Assembly (NCBI GenBank): GCA_036365145.1
Contig: JAEOAD010000004.1
Location: 49,816,001 to 49,880,000 of the forward strand
Length of the DNA: 64,000 nt
Source: Orientallactaga sibirica
Taxonomy: Eukaryota; Chordata; Mammalia; Rodentia; Dipodidae
Reading direction: 5' to 3'
Program-made: the position numbers and the translations under genes
The notes under the pieces: model-generated
Seen by the model: the letters and a program-made list of their open reading frames with translations, nothing else
What the model was told of the DNA's origin: nothing
The model's database searches: none
In this document: piece after piece, positions 1 to 12,849 of the stretch
Layout of the letters: each line of letters begins with the position of its first letter
Position numbering within the stretch: the stretch's first letter is position 1

Positions 1-446
1 GATCCTTGCATTTTATATTTAGCAGGGGCGTTTTGAATGAATAAGATACCCCAAGGCCTCAGAAATATACCATACCTAACAATACTGATCGGTGTTTATA
101 GCTAGATACAGGAAAACAGCCATTTGGCATCTGAAATAAAATAAGCTGAAGAGCTGTGAAGCAGGAAGTCTCAGATCACTGTACTAGCAGTGAGTCCTGA
201 ATTTATTGGCTACTACTCAACAAATTGTTGACTCTATTTAAATCTTAAAATTCACCATATCACAAGCTTAAATCATCAACTTTAAATAAAACTGTAGGAA
301 TGCTTCTTAGTCATTCTAGAAAACCATTTTCTTTCCCACTTGAGAGAGAAAATAAAAGAGGAAAAAATATTTTTACTGTACCACAATCCCCATTACTCCA
401 AAAACTAAACCCATTTGTCAGAGTTTGGCTGTGATTCAATGTATCA

Positions 447-621
447 GGCTGGGAATGTGGTGCAGCATTTAAAGGCACTTGCATGCAAAGCCTGATGGCC
501 TGGGTTCAGTTCCCCAGTACTCACATAAAGCAAGATTCACAAAGTGGTGCATGCATCTGATGTTGATTTGCAGTGGCAAGGGACCCTGGTGTGCCTATTC
601 CTTTTTTCTTCTCTTTCTTTC

Positions 622-656
<35 letters not shown>

Positions 657-699
657 CTCTTTTTCTTTTCTTTATTTTTCTTTATAATAAATAAATAAT
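447..699 (+). mobile_element. DIP-like tRNA-derived SINE with TTTC tail
   Basis: Diverged SINE head, degenerate B-box (ggttcagttcc) and body (tgcatctgatg...tttgcagtggc) run left to right. The CT-rich tail has expanded into a TTTC microsatellite at about 602-668, followed by an ATAAATAAATAA end. No convincing target duplication is seen, so this is an older copy. Confidence 0.8.
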
Positions 700-1173
700 A
701 TTTTTTCAAAGACTGAATATATCGGGGCAAATTAGATATACATAGAAATAACAGAAGAAGTCTTTAAGTTTGACAGCCCTTCACTCATTTCTCTACACAA
801 CATTTAAAACCTTTATTATCAATCGTGGATAATACCTTAATACACAAAGCCCATGAGGTTTACTCTTTACACATAAGAGCATTAAGACTATTTTGTGGTT
901 ATCCTAGTATATGGCAAAAGTCCCCTTTCAGCCTGTTCTCCTTTTTGGGACTTGTGGGTAGCCCATCACTTCCACCATCCTTCCTGACTCTCTTTTCTGA
1001 GTCTTTATCACTGATGGCTATCCTTCCCTTTGTTCTTGTTCTTCACAGCATTCCCAGATATCTTGACAAGCACACTTGCAATATACTCACATAGACACAA
1101 TCTACATACAGATATGTCTATGCCACAGCAATTATGTACTTCCTAAATTCATACCAATGGATTTTACAATTTT

Positions 1174-1210
1174 CTTGTTTTTATTTATTTATTTATTTGA
1201 CAGAGAGAAA

Positions 1211-1244
<34 letters not shown>

Positions 1245-1375
1245 CACGCCAGGGCCTTTGGCCACTGCAACCAACTCCAGATGCTTACCTGGCTAAAGTG
1301 GGTCCTGGGGAGCTGAACCTGGGTCCTTTGGCTTTGCAGGCAAATGCCTTAAGTGCTATGCCATCCCTCCAGCCC
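1174..1375 (-). mobile_element. DIP-like SINE, antisense
   Basis: Reads in reverse: A/T-rich tail (ttatttatttattt), a GA tract, the body, then the complement of the head (gccatccctccagccc). It is flanked by an 11-bp direct repeat, tttacaatttt, at 1163-1173 and 1376-1386, the expected retroposition target duplication. Confidence 0.9.
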
Positions 1376-1386
1376 TTTACAATTTT

Positions 1387-3309
1387 GTTAAAGCCTCATT
1401 TCACAGAATTGGAAAGCCAGTGCAAGAGAAATATAGATCCTATTCCTCACAGTTTCAGTCCCATTGACTTTTAACTTATTTTCTTTTACAAGCATGTTGC
1501 TCATTACATGTATGATGATTTCAAATTAAACTTATCATAGAACACTGAATCAGGCTCCCTTCTTAAACATTCCTTACACATACTTATGTGCTTTATTTAA
1601 TTTTTCACAGTTAATTTCTTTTCATAGAGCCCAACTCTGTGTGTTTTTTTTTTTTCAGGCAGAGTTGTGTTTTATTTTTGTGCCATAAATAGATTAATAC
1701 GCAAGTGTAAAGTGTTGTTTTTATTGCGATGAGAGATACTTACCTTTGTTGTGGAATAAAACATGAATAACATCTAAACCTTATACATCATGAATATACC
1801 GTAACAAAACCCATAAAAATACTTTGAATAAGACAATAACATAAAAGGTTTCAAGAGATAGTGAGGTTGAATGTCACATGAAGGCAGCCAATTGTTGAAA
1901 CACAGATAAGAGCTATTCCAGGATGAAACTCATATACAATTCAAACATTGCCAAGAATAGAAAACATGCCTACTAGGCTCAAATGGGAGCATGTCTAGAG
2001 AAAAAGTAGGTAGAAGGAAGGAGAGAGAGGATAAAGATGGTGGGAGAGAGCCAGACTGAGAGTGGACCCAGCTCCATAAAAATACAGGTACTCCGTGATG
2101 GCTATCAACTCCACATGCTGCCAGTGGATGCATGAATCCCATATTCTGCTGCAGTTGACCAACCCTCAATCTAACTCCCTTGAATTGGAAACACAGAGGT
2201 TGGAGGTGGTAGTGCATATGAACCTCTGTGTAATAGAGCTAAACATTTTCAAGAAAAGCTTACATGTGCCTAGCACTGCAGTAACGTGGATACATAGTCT
2301 TATGCTCTGAATGCTTTGCATATCATAGGGTTTATGATCTTTTCAGTACATCCTGTCCCAAGCACAAAATACTTATTGGGAGAGGGAGATGGAACTTGGG
2401 CTCTGTGTGGATTCTTCTGTAAGGTAAATGCTCTAGTTTTCATAAATAAATAGAACCCAGCATTATTATCATATTTCTATACAGTAGCACCTCAAAGATT
2501 AAAAGTCTCCGTATATAATCACAGCTAATCTTTCCAGAAGCCTACAGGGTGAGCAGTGATATGCTATTATCCTCATTTTCAAATGATGAATGAACTACAA
2601 TTTAACAAGATTTGAGAATCCATCAAAAAGCCATTGTAAATAAGTGGCTGAATTACTTACTATATGATTATGGTCAGTTAGATATGTTTTTAAGTTTTAT
2701 AAAACGTTAATATTTTACTTGAAATTTAATGATTAGAACTATAGTTTTTGCAGCTCCTGTGGAAAGGCTGATTAGTTCTGAACAACAAATACAAAAGTAT
2801 ATTTATAATCCAATGTATTTATAACAAACCTTTAAAATTTATTTGGGATGTGGAGTTCTATATTTATAACCCATTTATAACACATATTAATTAGAAGTAA
2901 GGTTTAATTATAAGCCAGGTTTTCAAAAAATTTAGTAAAGTAAAAATCAAGAATTTTAAATATAGGTATTTTTATACAATAATGATTATAAATATATCCT
3001 ATTCGTCATTTAGCACTCTTAGAATTTAATATGTCATTTCATTGCCCATATATTGAACTAAAAATTTGAATTACCACCAGTTTCTCAACAAATATATGTG
3101 GAGTGCCTACCATGTACAAAGTCATTGGTCATTAATGAGAAATGAGCTTATAATTTATTTAGAAAGCTGAGATATGGGAACCATAACCATAGTACAATGT
3201 TGAGAAATATTGTAAAATTGTAGGAAATAACAAAAGCAATTCAGGAGAAGGGCAGTACTTCTAACAATCTATGAAAACTTACAATATTAATTAACTTTGA
3301 TAAGCTGTA
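1387..3309. other. AT-rich DNA without recognised elements
   Basis: No SINE, L1 or coding signal is recognisable. There is a short T-run near 1643. The part at 1970-2290 is richer in GC (gagagaggataaagatgg region) and could be an old repeat I do not recognise. Short ORFs on both strands lack any familiar motif. Confidence 0.5.
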
Positions 3310-3324
3310 TTTTATCCTTTTTGA

Positions 3325-3366
3325 ACATTTTTATTTATTAATTTATTTGAGAGAGGGAGAGGCATA

Positions 3367-3403
<37 letters not shown>

Positions 3404-3538
3404 CTTCCAGCCACTGCAAACGAACTCCAGCTCATGTGCCACCTTGTTCATCTTGCTTATGTGGGTCCTAGGGAATCAAACCAGGGTCCCTTGGCTTTGC
3501 AGGCAAGTGCCTTAACTGCTAAGTCATCTCTCCAGCCG
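3325..3538 (-). mobile_element. DIP-like SINE, antisense
   Basis: Tail ttatttattaatttattt, a (GA)n stretch at about 3373-3401, the antisense body and the head complement (tcatctctccagcc). Only a weak 7-bp candidate target repeat, ttttatc, flanks it. Confidence 0.85.
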
Positions 3539-3595
3539 TTTTATCTTAAATATTTTGCGAGCAGAGAAATATACAGGAACATAAGTAACTTTTGC

Positions 3596-3718
3596 TGCTG
3601 CTCAAGATACATGCGCCACTTTGTGTATCTGGCTTTACACAGGTAATGGGGAATAAAACCTTGGGCAGTAGACTTTGAAAACAAGCACTTTTAACTGCTG
3701 AGCCAACTGCCCAGACCA
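3596..3718 (-). mobile_element. Truncated DIP/B2-like SINE, antisense
   Basis: Only the tRNA-related half is recognisable: tgtgtatctggctttacac, then ctgctgagccaactgccc. It is strongly diverged and has no tail, so it is probably an old 3'-truncated copy 60 bp from its younger relative. Confidence 0.55.
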
Positions 3719-4282
3719 TAATGCCATACATAAAAGTCAAAGATCTAATTTTGTACTTTTAAAGGATAATGTGAGGAAAAATAAATTGTTCATGAAAATC
3801 TCAATAACAACTCATTGGCCACATTAAAATGTGGCCTGCACTATGTTCTCAAGTTTAATATTAAGCACTCTGGAGAATGTTGCCACAGCTTTTGTTCAGT
3901 ATCTGTAAGTTTGATAGGTGTACTCAATACAATACTGGTTTACAGAGGGGTTTTTGTACATCTTGAGATCATTCATGTGTTCAGATATTTTAGGAAATAT
4001 TTTTTACCTGGTTTATTTTGCATTGATTGTGTAGTCAGGAAGATTCATTCACACAGCATAGAGAAGTGTGTATATGTCTTAAGAACTGTTTAATGAGCCC
4101 ACTGTTTCAAAACTACACATGAATGAATCCAATCTGATAGCCCTGAAGTGCTGTAACCAGTCTTGGATGGAGGTATTAAGTCTGACTTTATTAACTAGAT
4201 ATTTATTTAGTATTCAGAGAAATTTGTGAATTTGTTTTGTATTTATAAAATTTATACTTGGAAAATGTTCTTGAATTTTTTT

Positions 4283-4499
4283 TAAACTTTATTTATTTAT
4301 TTGCAAGTAGTGAGAGAGAGAGAGAAAAGAGAGACAGACAGAGAGACAATGGGCATGCCAGGGCCTCTATCCACTGCAAATGAACTCCAGATACATGAGC
4401 CCCTTGTGCATATGGCTTACATGGGTCCTGGGGAATTGAATCTGGGGTCCTTTGCCTTTGCAAGCAAACATCTTAACTGCTAAGCCATCTCTCTAGCCC
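4283..4499 (-). mobile_element. DIP-like SINE, antisense
   Basis: Antisense copy: tail (actttatttatttatttg), GA tract, catgccagggcctc, body, and head complement (taagccatctctctagccc). Full length for the family in this window. No exact target duplication found by eye. Confidence 0.88.
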
Positions 4500-4969
4500 A
4501 AAAGTTCTTTTTTTTAAAAAAACATTTTACTGTATTTTTTCTCAGACATTTTCAATTATCAGAAACAGAGGGTCTTCCTCCCTTTACCTTAACAGTTCTT
4601 CATTTTACAAACTAAGTTTCTGTGTACAACTTTTTTAAGTGTACAAATAAAAGGATACATTTTTTTCAAAATGAAGAAGTGGAAAATTTTCATGAATGCA
4701 TAAATGCCAAAAGTATGTTTAGCCTACATGGGGAGATATTGATTAAAAGATAAATGTAAAGTAAAAAGGTGAAATGAATTCCTACAGACTGGATAACAAA
4801 GTTTCAGATCAGGTATGTCTCTTCATGTGGCTTTGCTTCCTGGGCTCATTTTCTGGTGATCTGATGCTAAAAGACTTTCATCAATAACATTTATTATATG
4901 GGGTTCTGTCTATTCTTGGAACTATTCTATGGAATTAAAGGTAGTGATATTTATTAATTACATTTAAAA

Positions 4970-5115
4970 AAATAAGCACATTGGCTCAAACCTATAATTT
5001 CAGCACTCCAGAGGCTAAGATAAAAGAATTACTGTGATGCCAAGGCTAACCTTGGTTTACAGAGTGAGTTCCAGGTCTGCATGGGCTAGTGTTAGAGCCT
5101 AAAACAAATAAAGTC
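4970..5115 (+). mobile_element. Diverged B1-like SINE
   Basis: Shows the 7SL-derived order: a degenerate B1 start (cattggctcaaacctataat), ttcagcactccagaggcta, then gagttccaggtctgcatggg and an A-rich end. Several substitutions and indels indicate an old copy. Confidence 0.65.
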
Positions 5116-5197
5116 AGAAATAATATGAAGTAATGAATTCATTAAAAAACAGTTGTCTCAATCCTCACACGTTACACAATATAAAAATATTGAAAAT

Positions 5198-5423
5198 GGG
5201 GTGGAGAGATGGCTTAGTGGTTAAGGCGCATGCCTGCAAAGGCTAAGGACCCTGGTTCAATCTCTAGGTCCTATGTAAGCCAGATGCACATGGTGGCACA
5301 TGCATCTGGAGTTCATTTGCAGTGGCTAGAGGCCTTGGCATGCCCATTCTCACTTTCTCTCTCTCTCCCTCCCTCTCTCTGTCTCTATTAAGTAAATAAA
5401 TTAATAAACAAAATAAATTTTTA
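5198..5423 (+). mobile_element. DIP-like SINE with perfect 15-bp target duplication
   Basis: Complete head (gtggagagatggcttagtgg), B-box region, body (catctggagttcatttgcag), CT-rich stretch and AATAAATTAATAAA-type tail. Perfect 15-bp direct repeats, aaaaatattgaaaat, lie at 5183-5197 and 5424-5438, as expected of L1-mediated insertion. Confidence 0.92.
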
Positions 5424-5439
5424 AAAAATATTGAAAATA

Positions 5440-7889
5440 TATCCACATAAAAACTAGGTAAACTCACGCATGCATGTCAATATGAGTTAGAATTTATATT
5501 TAATTTAATTTAATTTTTGTTTTTACAAAACATCCAACTGCTGTTTTTAATAATAATTTCAAGAGCTAACCTTTAATGAATATGTATTACCTACCAGGCT
5601 CTTTAATTTGGTAATAACTATCTTATAGAAATTGAAACTAAGAATTAGAAATGTCCATGGACACAGTATGTAAGTTATAAACATGGCAGGATCACCCACA
5701 TCAGTAAAGCTGTGGAGCTAGTATGCTTAAAAATTATCCCAAACATGAAACTAATATCCATAGAGTTAATGTGATGCTGGGTTCAGAACATATTCATATT
5801 TTAGGGCTTTCTAGGTATCATCTCAACTTTTCCAAGTTAAAAAAAAAAAAGTAAGTGTTTTAGTTTGTTTTCTTCTACCTGGCCACAGAAATAAATTATG
5901 TCTTTAAAGAAAAGTGGAAGACCTATAGATACAAAACAAAGACAAGACAGAATTATAGATACTGTAAAGTTTTTGTAACTCAAGTTGTTTTTATAAAATC
6001 TATTTGCACAGACTCAGATGCTCAAAACCATCAAGCCACTTTTGATGATAAGCAGTTCTGGTAAATCCTGTCATGCAGAGCCTAAGGAGGGAAATAGTGT
6101 AATATAATTTAATTTTCTTATAAGTAATAATAGAAAGAGAAACTCTTGGCATAGAACTCAAAACAAATTCCCAGAAACCAAGCAAGATAATGATCAGATA
6201 ATTAGAAAGAGAGAGGGCGTACTGATTCCAAGCCCCTTTGGAAAGGACAATTCTTACAAGAATTTGATTGTGGGATTCCCAAAGGCCATGAAGGTAAAGG
6301 AAGCTTCCTATGGATTCATATGGATAAATTAATCTATTCTTCATCAATATCACTGACTCTACCCAGACAAGAGAATTCTGGTGGATCACAGAGATTACAG
6401 AAATCCCTTATGTGATACTTAATCTCTGGTTATCAACATGACAGGATTTAGCAAATAACATCTCTAGCCATATCCTTGAGGGATTTTCTACATTAGATTA
6501 ATTGAGGAAATAGGACCCACACTAAATGTAGGCAACACCTAGCTGAGCACAAAGTATTCACCTTATATTACTTCCTCCCTGTGGATATGACCATGTAACT
6601 CCAGCTTCCTATTCCTGCCATGCTTTCCCTGCCATAATGGACTTCCATTAAAAACTATTAACAGAAAACAATTTTCTACAGGAGAAAGTCAATGACAGTA
6701 GGGGCTGTACCAGTGTGCTAAAGTGTTCAGAGGGAAAAAAAGCACAAGAAAATTTGGAGGACTTATTTAACTTTCTTTTCAGATTATAATAATGGGAAGA
6801 TCAAGAAAGCCCTACAACACATGGATTTATCAGACTTCAATCATTGAAGCCTGATTGCGACCTCCCCCACTCAGCAAAACTGTATACCACATTGGTTACC
6901 CTAAAACTTTTGTTTTATACATTTATTATAAGACTTACCACTGTATTTAGTTTTCAAGCTGTTGCCAATTGGCCATGAATGACATAAGAATACCATATTT
7001 CATTTTCACCAATAAGTAAAATAACTGGCAAATATTTGTATTATAAATGCAGTATGTTTAACTAACATTCCCAGCTTTATATGATTAGAATACTTTCTTC
7101 AAAATATGTAGCACCTGTGATGTTTCTAATATGGTTCTGGTATCTGAATTCATAATGTACCTAATTAACTAGCACAAATATTAAGATAACTGTGTGAATT
7201 CTTCAAAAATCCTTGGAACTGAATTTAAAGCTAACATCATGTATCAAGTTCTAAGTTTGATCCTTGGTGTCATGGATAAAACCAAACACAAAACTAAACA
7301 AAAGACACTTCAAAAATCCTATCTAGAGTTGTGTTCTTAAGCTTACCAACGTCATCTTGCTAATTAATGCCTTTCTTTTAAAAAAATTAGGTTGTATACT
7401 TCCTTCTAGACAAGCAACACATCAGGCATATGTACCTTTTATTACATCAAAATTTCATCAGTTTCATTGTTAATAAACTTACATCTTCAGAATTTCAGTG
7501 AAGTGCCTTCCAAAAAAATGAACATTTTGACACAAAATTATTCCAGTAGTGCCTATTGCCACATATCTTCACATAAGTGAAAATTAAGAGTTTGCTGAGT
7601 TATATAAATTCCACATAGTTCCTAGGCTGTTCATTAATGTAGGTATCTACAGTTTCAAAAGTGGACTTTTCTTATAATCTTGTCTGAATGCCTTCCTACA
7701 TTGTTTAGATTACCTGGATGTATTCCACAGGAATGGAATACATATCTCCATTATAAAACATGAATATAGGTATTTCCTCTATGATGAGAGCATGTGTGAC
7801 CAACTGCAGAAGCACAGTGAACCAGAAGGGAACTGATATATTTAATTCTCAATTTTCCAACCAAAGTTTACTACATGAACTCTTTCTTT
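5440..7889. other. AT-rich DNA, one LTR-like repeat, no gene seen
   Basis: No SINE is recognised across about 2.4 kb. A repeat-like segment (6415-6660) is listed separately. A 129-codon minus-strand ORF at 6000-6389 has no motif, promoter context or codon pattern I recognise. Confidence 0.5.
6415..6660 (+). repeat. Old rodent LTR-like dispersed repeat
   Basis: Contains phrases typical of a dispersed rodent repeat (taatctctggttatcaacat near the start, ccctgccataatggacttcc near the end). The same order is seen more clearly at 31895-32255. The family assignment is by eye only. Confidence 0.4.
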
Positions 7890-7892
7890 CTG

Positions 7893-8090
7893 GGCTGGGG
7901 AGATGGTTCAGTAGATAATGCACTTTTCAGTAACTCTTTGTACCAGTGTTCAGATCCTCAGACCCCACGCAAAAGCTAGAGCCCTGGCTGGCTTCAGTAA
8001 GTCCAGAGCACATACAGCCCACACGTATGAACACATACACATACATGAACCAAAAAGTAACTTCCTTTGTTTATCCCTTTTCTCAAACAG
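7893..8090 (+). mobile_element. Diverged B2-superfamily SINE
   Basis: The head gggctggggagatggttcag and cagatcctcagaccccacg match the tRNA-like part of B2-type SINEs. The body differs from the common DIP body here, so it may be an older B2/B3-related family. Confidence 0.65.
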
Positions 8091-8227
8091 GAAAAAATAA
8101 TGCTGAACTATAATTGCCATTGAGAAAATTAAGGGGAAGTCAGGTATTATGAAACAGAATATATACTTGGTGCTCAAATGATCGTATTTGCAAAGCACCA
8201 CTTTAGTGATTTATACAGCTATATGAT

Positions 8228-8382
8228 TATAATCTCTTTTTATTTTTTATTTTTTTATTATTGACAATTTCCATAATTAGAGACAATAAACCATGATAAT
8301 TCCCTCCCCGCTCACTTTCCCCTTAACAACTCCACTCTCTATCATATGCCTTTCCCTCTCAATCAGTCTTTGTTTCTTTCCT

Positions 8383-8423
<41 letters not shown>

Positions 8424-8758
8424 ATGTCATCATCTTTTCCTCCTATTATAATGGTCTTGTGTAGGTAGTGCCAGGCACTGTGAGATCATGAATATCCAGA
8501 CTATTTTGTGTCTGGAAGAGTGCATTGTAAGGAGTCTACCCTTCTTTTGGCTCTTACATTCTTTCTGCCACCTCTGCCATAGTGGACCCTGAGCCTTGGA
8601 AGGTATGATAGAGATGTTTCAGTGCTGAGTACTCCTCTGTCACTTCACAGCACCATGGTGCCTTTTGAGTCATCCCAGAGGTCACCGCATCTGAAAAGAG
8701 AAGTTTCTCTAACCAAAAGTAACAGTAGCATTAATATACGGGTATGGTTTCTTTTTTA
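8228..8758 (-). mobile_element. L1 3' UTR fragment, antisense
   Basis: Begins with a T-rich stretch (complement of a poly(A) end) and a pyrimidine block (complement of the G-rich polypurine tract of L1 3' UTRs). It continues through gagccttggaaggtatgat and ctgaaaagagaagtttctct. It is collinear with 16859-17190, and from memory resembles rodent L1 3' UTRs. A pure T-run of about 36 nt at 8387-8422 interrupts it where the sister copy has only a short T-rich stretch. Confidence 0.75.
8387..8422. repeat. Poly(T) run
   Basis: About 36 uninterrupted T residues inside the antisense L1 3' UTR; absent from the related copy at 16.86 kb, so an expansion or a secondary insertion remnant. Confidence 0.9.
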
Positions 8759-8844
8759 TTTGTGCTCCACTGTTAAGAGTTAAAAGAATTCTATTGTTAT
8801 AAGATTTCATAAATTTGCTCTCATTTTCTTCTATGCTATTTTTT

Positions 8845-9130
8845 AATAATTTATTTTTATTTATATTATTCTGATTTCACGTTCATAGTGTTGGCTCCCT
8901 TATCCTCCTCCCTGACCTCCCTCTTCCAAAGGGACCCTCATCAATGGGGAATGTGGATCATGCATTGTGGGGGTAGTCAAGAGTCCTGGGGGTTGACCAA
9001 GTCTCTGTGCATAATGCCCCAACTTGAGGCTCTAACTTTCTTTCCACCCCCTCTTCTGCGAATTTCCCTGAGCCACATTGGGGTCATTTTATTTCTACTT
9101 CAGTGATGATATCCAGAGACACAGAGGCTT
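8845..9130 (-). mobile_element. Second, diverged L1 3' UTR-like fragment, antisense
   Basis: Shares ordered phrases with the neighbouring copy (ggctctaactttctttccac, tccctgagccacattggg) but differs elsewhere, suggesting a different L1 subfamily. Starts in AT-rich sequence and fades near 9130. Confidence 0.55.
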
Positions 9131-9810
9131 CCAAAACTTCTAAGTGATTTTTGACTTTCTATTTCTATTTTAACACTTTCATTGTTTAGTTGTGTTTTAG
9201 TTCAAAAATCACAATGCACTTAAGGAAGGATTTACAGTTAATTGTGAGTATCTTAAATTATTTAGGCAGAAAAATTATATAGCAAATGTGCACCTGTTTT
9301 TAAATGCCACACATCTTGGTTTTCTGAAGAGCAAGAACTTTCCCACCACCTTCCCCTCTCTTCCACCCCTCCTTACCTTCCTGAACTTTGGATAATGGAT
9401 GACTAGGACCACAGAGGCCAAAGTCCCTCATCAGTTTGTTGAGTGAGCTCTTAGTATACTACTGTTAGCTCAGGTCATCCCTTTTTCCATGTGTCCTTAA
9501 GTCAGGGTGTAATCCTGCATGATTCTGGAGGTTTAGGCAATCTCCCATGAGACTGTGTATAAGATTAAGTACATGTATCCAGCCTCCCTAAACTCTGTAC
9601 CAAGTTCATTATCAATCCTCATGTGCTGGTAAATTATCTTTATAAATATTGTCCTTTGACAATGCTGGAAATACCAATAGTAGTGTCAAACTCAACTTTA
9701 TCTGCAAGTCTCTTCTACCACACTCATATTGTTGCCATCTGTCATTCAGAACAAAAGACTCATCTCTGCTCTTAGTCATGCTTTCATACATACAAAAACA
9801 TCCATTCTCA
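9131..9810. other. Unassigned AT-rich DNA
   Basis: No coding or RNA signal. The part at 9330-9600 (ggataatggatgactagg...) may belong to an unrecognised old repeat. Confidence 0.4.
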
Positions 9811-10020
9811 GGCTGGCCATGTAGTTCAGTTGGTAGATTGCTTGCTGAGCATGCATGGGGACAGAGGTTTCATACCTAGCACCACATAAACTGGACATGG
9901 TGGTACATGTCAATAATCCCAGGAATCAGGATTTTGGGGGGCTACAAAATGAATTCAAGGCCAGCCTTGGACAACATGAGACCCTATGTGAATGAAATTC
10001 AAACTAAAAGAGAAAGAGTG
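9811..10020 (+). mobile_element. B4-like SINE (ID head joined to B1-like body)
   Basis: An ID-type tRNA head (ctggccatgtagttcagttg, ttgctgagcatgcat) is followed by a B1-like part (ctggacatggtggtacatgt, aattcaaggccagccttgg) and an A/GA-rich tail. This order is characteristic of B4. Confidence 0.8.
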
Positions 10021-11184
10021 TGAAAGAGAGAAAATTCAGGTAAAACTGATTTCATTAAAGCCATCAATAATCCAATAGATGAACATTCTAGTGAGGTTTT
10101 TTTCTCTTTCTCACTACCTGACTTTTTCTTCAAATAGAAATAGCTCATCACTTTCATCTTCGAAAAGTGCTCCCATCTCCCTCTGTCCTCATTATATATA
10201 TTTGTGATGCTCTCCTTTCTGCAATGGTTCCTTCACTTTCTTCCAAAATGTGCTATTTTGACTTTATATTCCTTTTAGTGCTAGCCTCCTAAAAGCTCAA
10301 ATTCTCACTCTGTACAATGTTCTTAGGTCATCTCTCTGCTCTCATTTCACCATCCTATACTGATGACTGGCAGATTTGCATCTCCATTCCAGTCCTCCCA
10401 GGCTGCCCCACAGGGCTTCAGGAGAGTATGTAGAGACCGATGAGAAAGCTCACCATATATGTCAAACACAATTCCCTTGTGATATTCCTTTAACTAAGCT
10501 CATTCCATTTCCAGATGTACTGGTTCTTCCTTTTCTATTTGCTATTCTAATTAGCACCAACATTGTATTAGCAACCTATGTATCCTATCCTATCCATGTT
10601 GCCTACATTAGTAAATGGAATAAGGTAGATTCCTTCAAAATATCCCATGAATAAACAGGTAGCCTAATCATTAATTTGGACAGTTTCATAGTATAAGACC
10701 CAACAGTGAGAGAAAAAACAGTGAAAGAAAAAAGCGGAGAAGCTGCACATTCCTGTGGCTGAGACACAGCATTTCCTATGCAGGGAAATTGATCATGCTT
10801 AGTATCCTAGTAAATAGTCTCCAAAAGTGAGTGAGGTCATTGCTAATTTCATGCAAGATAAGCCATTAATTAGGATCGGTGTATTATTCAAACTAATATA
10901 GGAGGATCCCATAGAACCTAATATATTACTCTTTAAATATTGCTGATTAATTAATGTATTTAAATGTTAAAAACATTCCTCTTTTCAGCACATTTTATAT
11001 AAACATTCAAAAATTTAAATCCTTGTTTTCTGTAATATAATTTTGCTACAAGTAAGGAGAGTGGATTTATAACTTTATTTTGAGTAAGTTAGGTGGTTTA
11101 AATTGCCCTGCTGCTTAAGGAAAGGTCAATAGTTAAATTCTAAGGCTTGATAAGAATTTTGTGTATGTTAGTTATATTCTATTA
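10021..11184. other. Unique AT-rich DNA
   Basis: Nothing recognisable beyond short chance ORFs (for example 10376-10654, plus strand, no motif). Confidence 0.5.
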
Positions 11185-11357
11185 CTATTTTTCATTAACT
11201 TTTATTCATTTGTGTGTGGAGAAGGATGTGTACCAGGGTCTCTTGCCACTGCAAACAAATGATCATCTGACTTTATATGTGTGGCTGGGGAATTGACCCA
11301 GCCCAGCAGGTTTTGTAAACAAGTGCCCTTAATGGCTGAGCCATCTCCTCAGCCTCT
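11185..11357 (-). mobile_element. DIP-like SINE, antisense, diverged
   Basis: Order caccagggtctcttgccact, ctggggaattgacccagc, and ggctgagccatctcctcagc. The GA tract is reduced and the body partly deleted. Confidence 0.78.
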
Positions 11358-11729
11358 TACTGTTTTTTATAAATCAAAATTTCTGATTAATTTATGCTTG
11401 AAATTGATATAAATATTTCACTGAAATGAAACTTAAGTTATATTTTAATATTTTCAGAGCTTTCACAGTACAATATTGATGTTTTATACCTTTTCTATCA
11501 TGATTTCCATTTTAACATAATTTTAGTTAATACCATGAAGTACTTAATAAGTCTTAAACTTATATTGTTATTTTGTAATATGTGCTAATGTGATATTTCT
11601 ATATTCTATACTGAGGTTTCACCAGAATAGCTATCCTAGCAAGACTCAATTCCACACAAAAGAAAATAATAATTCCAGCTCAGAGATAACACATTGAAGT
11701 TTGTACTTTATTTCTCTGATGCAAAATTC

Positions 11730-11868
11730 TTGAGTTTTGGAGGTTTTGTTTCTTTTGGAAAAGGTCTTGCTATTTAATTTAAGCTGACCATGAACTCACC
11801 ATCCTCCTGCCTAAGCTTCCAGAGTGCTAGAATGATAGGCATCTGTCACCACTCCTGTCCAGAAGTCT
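11730..11868 (-). mobile_element. B1-like SINE, antisense, diverged
   Basis: Antisense B1 order: a ttttggaaaaggtcttgct end, accatgaactcaccatcctc, gcttccagagtgctagaatg, tcaccactcctgtcc. Confidence 0.75.
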
Positions 11869-12214
11869 TCCATCCCTTACACAATACTTTTTTATGGGTA
11901 TTAAAATATCAAGGAGAATGAAATATATTTGTTTTCTTTTACTTAGCACGTCACTCTGCATCTAGATTTACATACCCAAGGAGAGTGACTCAATTGTCAC
12001 TGCACTCATCTACCCAAAGCCCAAGTTTAACTTAATTTTGTGTTTGATTAGCATGAGGACAAAAAAAAAAGAGGTTGATTATGAGCACCTGATCAAAATA
12101 AAATAACAGCATGATAGTATGCTAAGTGAATGTAAATGATGTAAAATATTTCTGCAGTGATGCAGCTCTGTTTGTCCTTTATCTTCAGACTTAGAAGGGA
12201 AGGCAAGTGTGTTT

Positions 12215-12401
12215 ATTAATGGCATTTATTTATTTGCAATCAGAGAGAATGGGTGGGCCAGGTCCTCAGCTGCTCCAAAGGAACTCCAGATGCATGCACC
12301 ACATTGTGCATCTGACTTTACATGAGTACTGGGGAATCAAACCCAGGTCTCTAGGCTTTGTAGGCAACTGCATTAACCACTGAGCCATCTCTCAAGCCCC
12401 T
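12215..12401 (-). mobile_element. DIP-like SINE, antisense
   Basis: Tail (catttatttatttgcaatca), a shortened GA tract, gaactccagatgcatgcacc, and ctgagccatctctcaagccc. The CT/GA tract is only about 10 nt, so it is partly collapsed. Confidence 0.85.
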
Positions 12402-12714
12402 AAACATGCTTTTTAATGAGAACCAAACCATGGTTAACATCTCTCTAGTTTTTGTAGATTAAATATTTACTTATTTAAATTATCATCATGGAACACATTC
12501 TCCACAAGTGACATTGCTATTGTGTTTGTGTCATATCCTCAGTTATGATTTGTATGTATCTTTTTTGTAATCACTTAGTAAAACTCAGGAAAATGGCAAT
12601 AACTGTAGTACACGGGAGCTGGCCACTCAATCTAGCTTTTGCTAATGCTACGCCAACTCAAAATGTATGTAGACTATGTCAGAGTGGAACTTTTGCAGGC
12701 ATTTCTCAAAGCAT

Positions 12715-12848
12715 ACCTCCAACCATTGCAAACTCCTAACGCATGTTCCCCTTGTGCATCTGGCTTACGTGGGTCCTGGGGAATCGAACCAGTGTCCTTA
12801 GGCTTCACAGGCAAATGCCTTAACCGCTATGCCATTTCCCCAGCTCCC
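12715..12848 (-). mobile_element. DIP-like SINE, antisense, 3'-truncated
   Basis: Starts in the body (cctccaaccattgcaaactc) without tail or GA tract and runs to the head complement (accgctatgccatttcccc). The missing 3' part sets it apart from full copies. Confidence 0.8.
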
Positions 12849-12849
12849 A

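Noticed and set aside
6000..6389. 129-codon minus-strand ORF with hydrophobic stretches
   Set aside because: Low-complexity AT-rich codons, no recognisable domain, no promoter or splice context; many comparable chance ORFs occur in this window.
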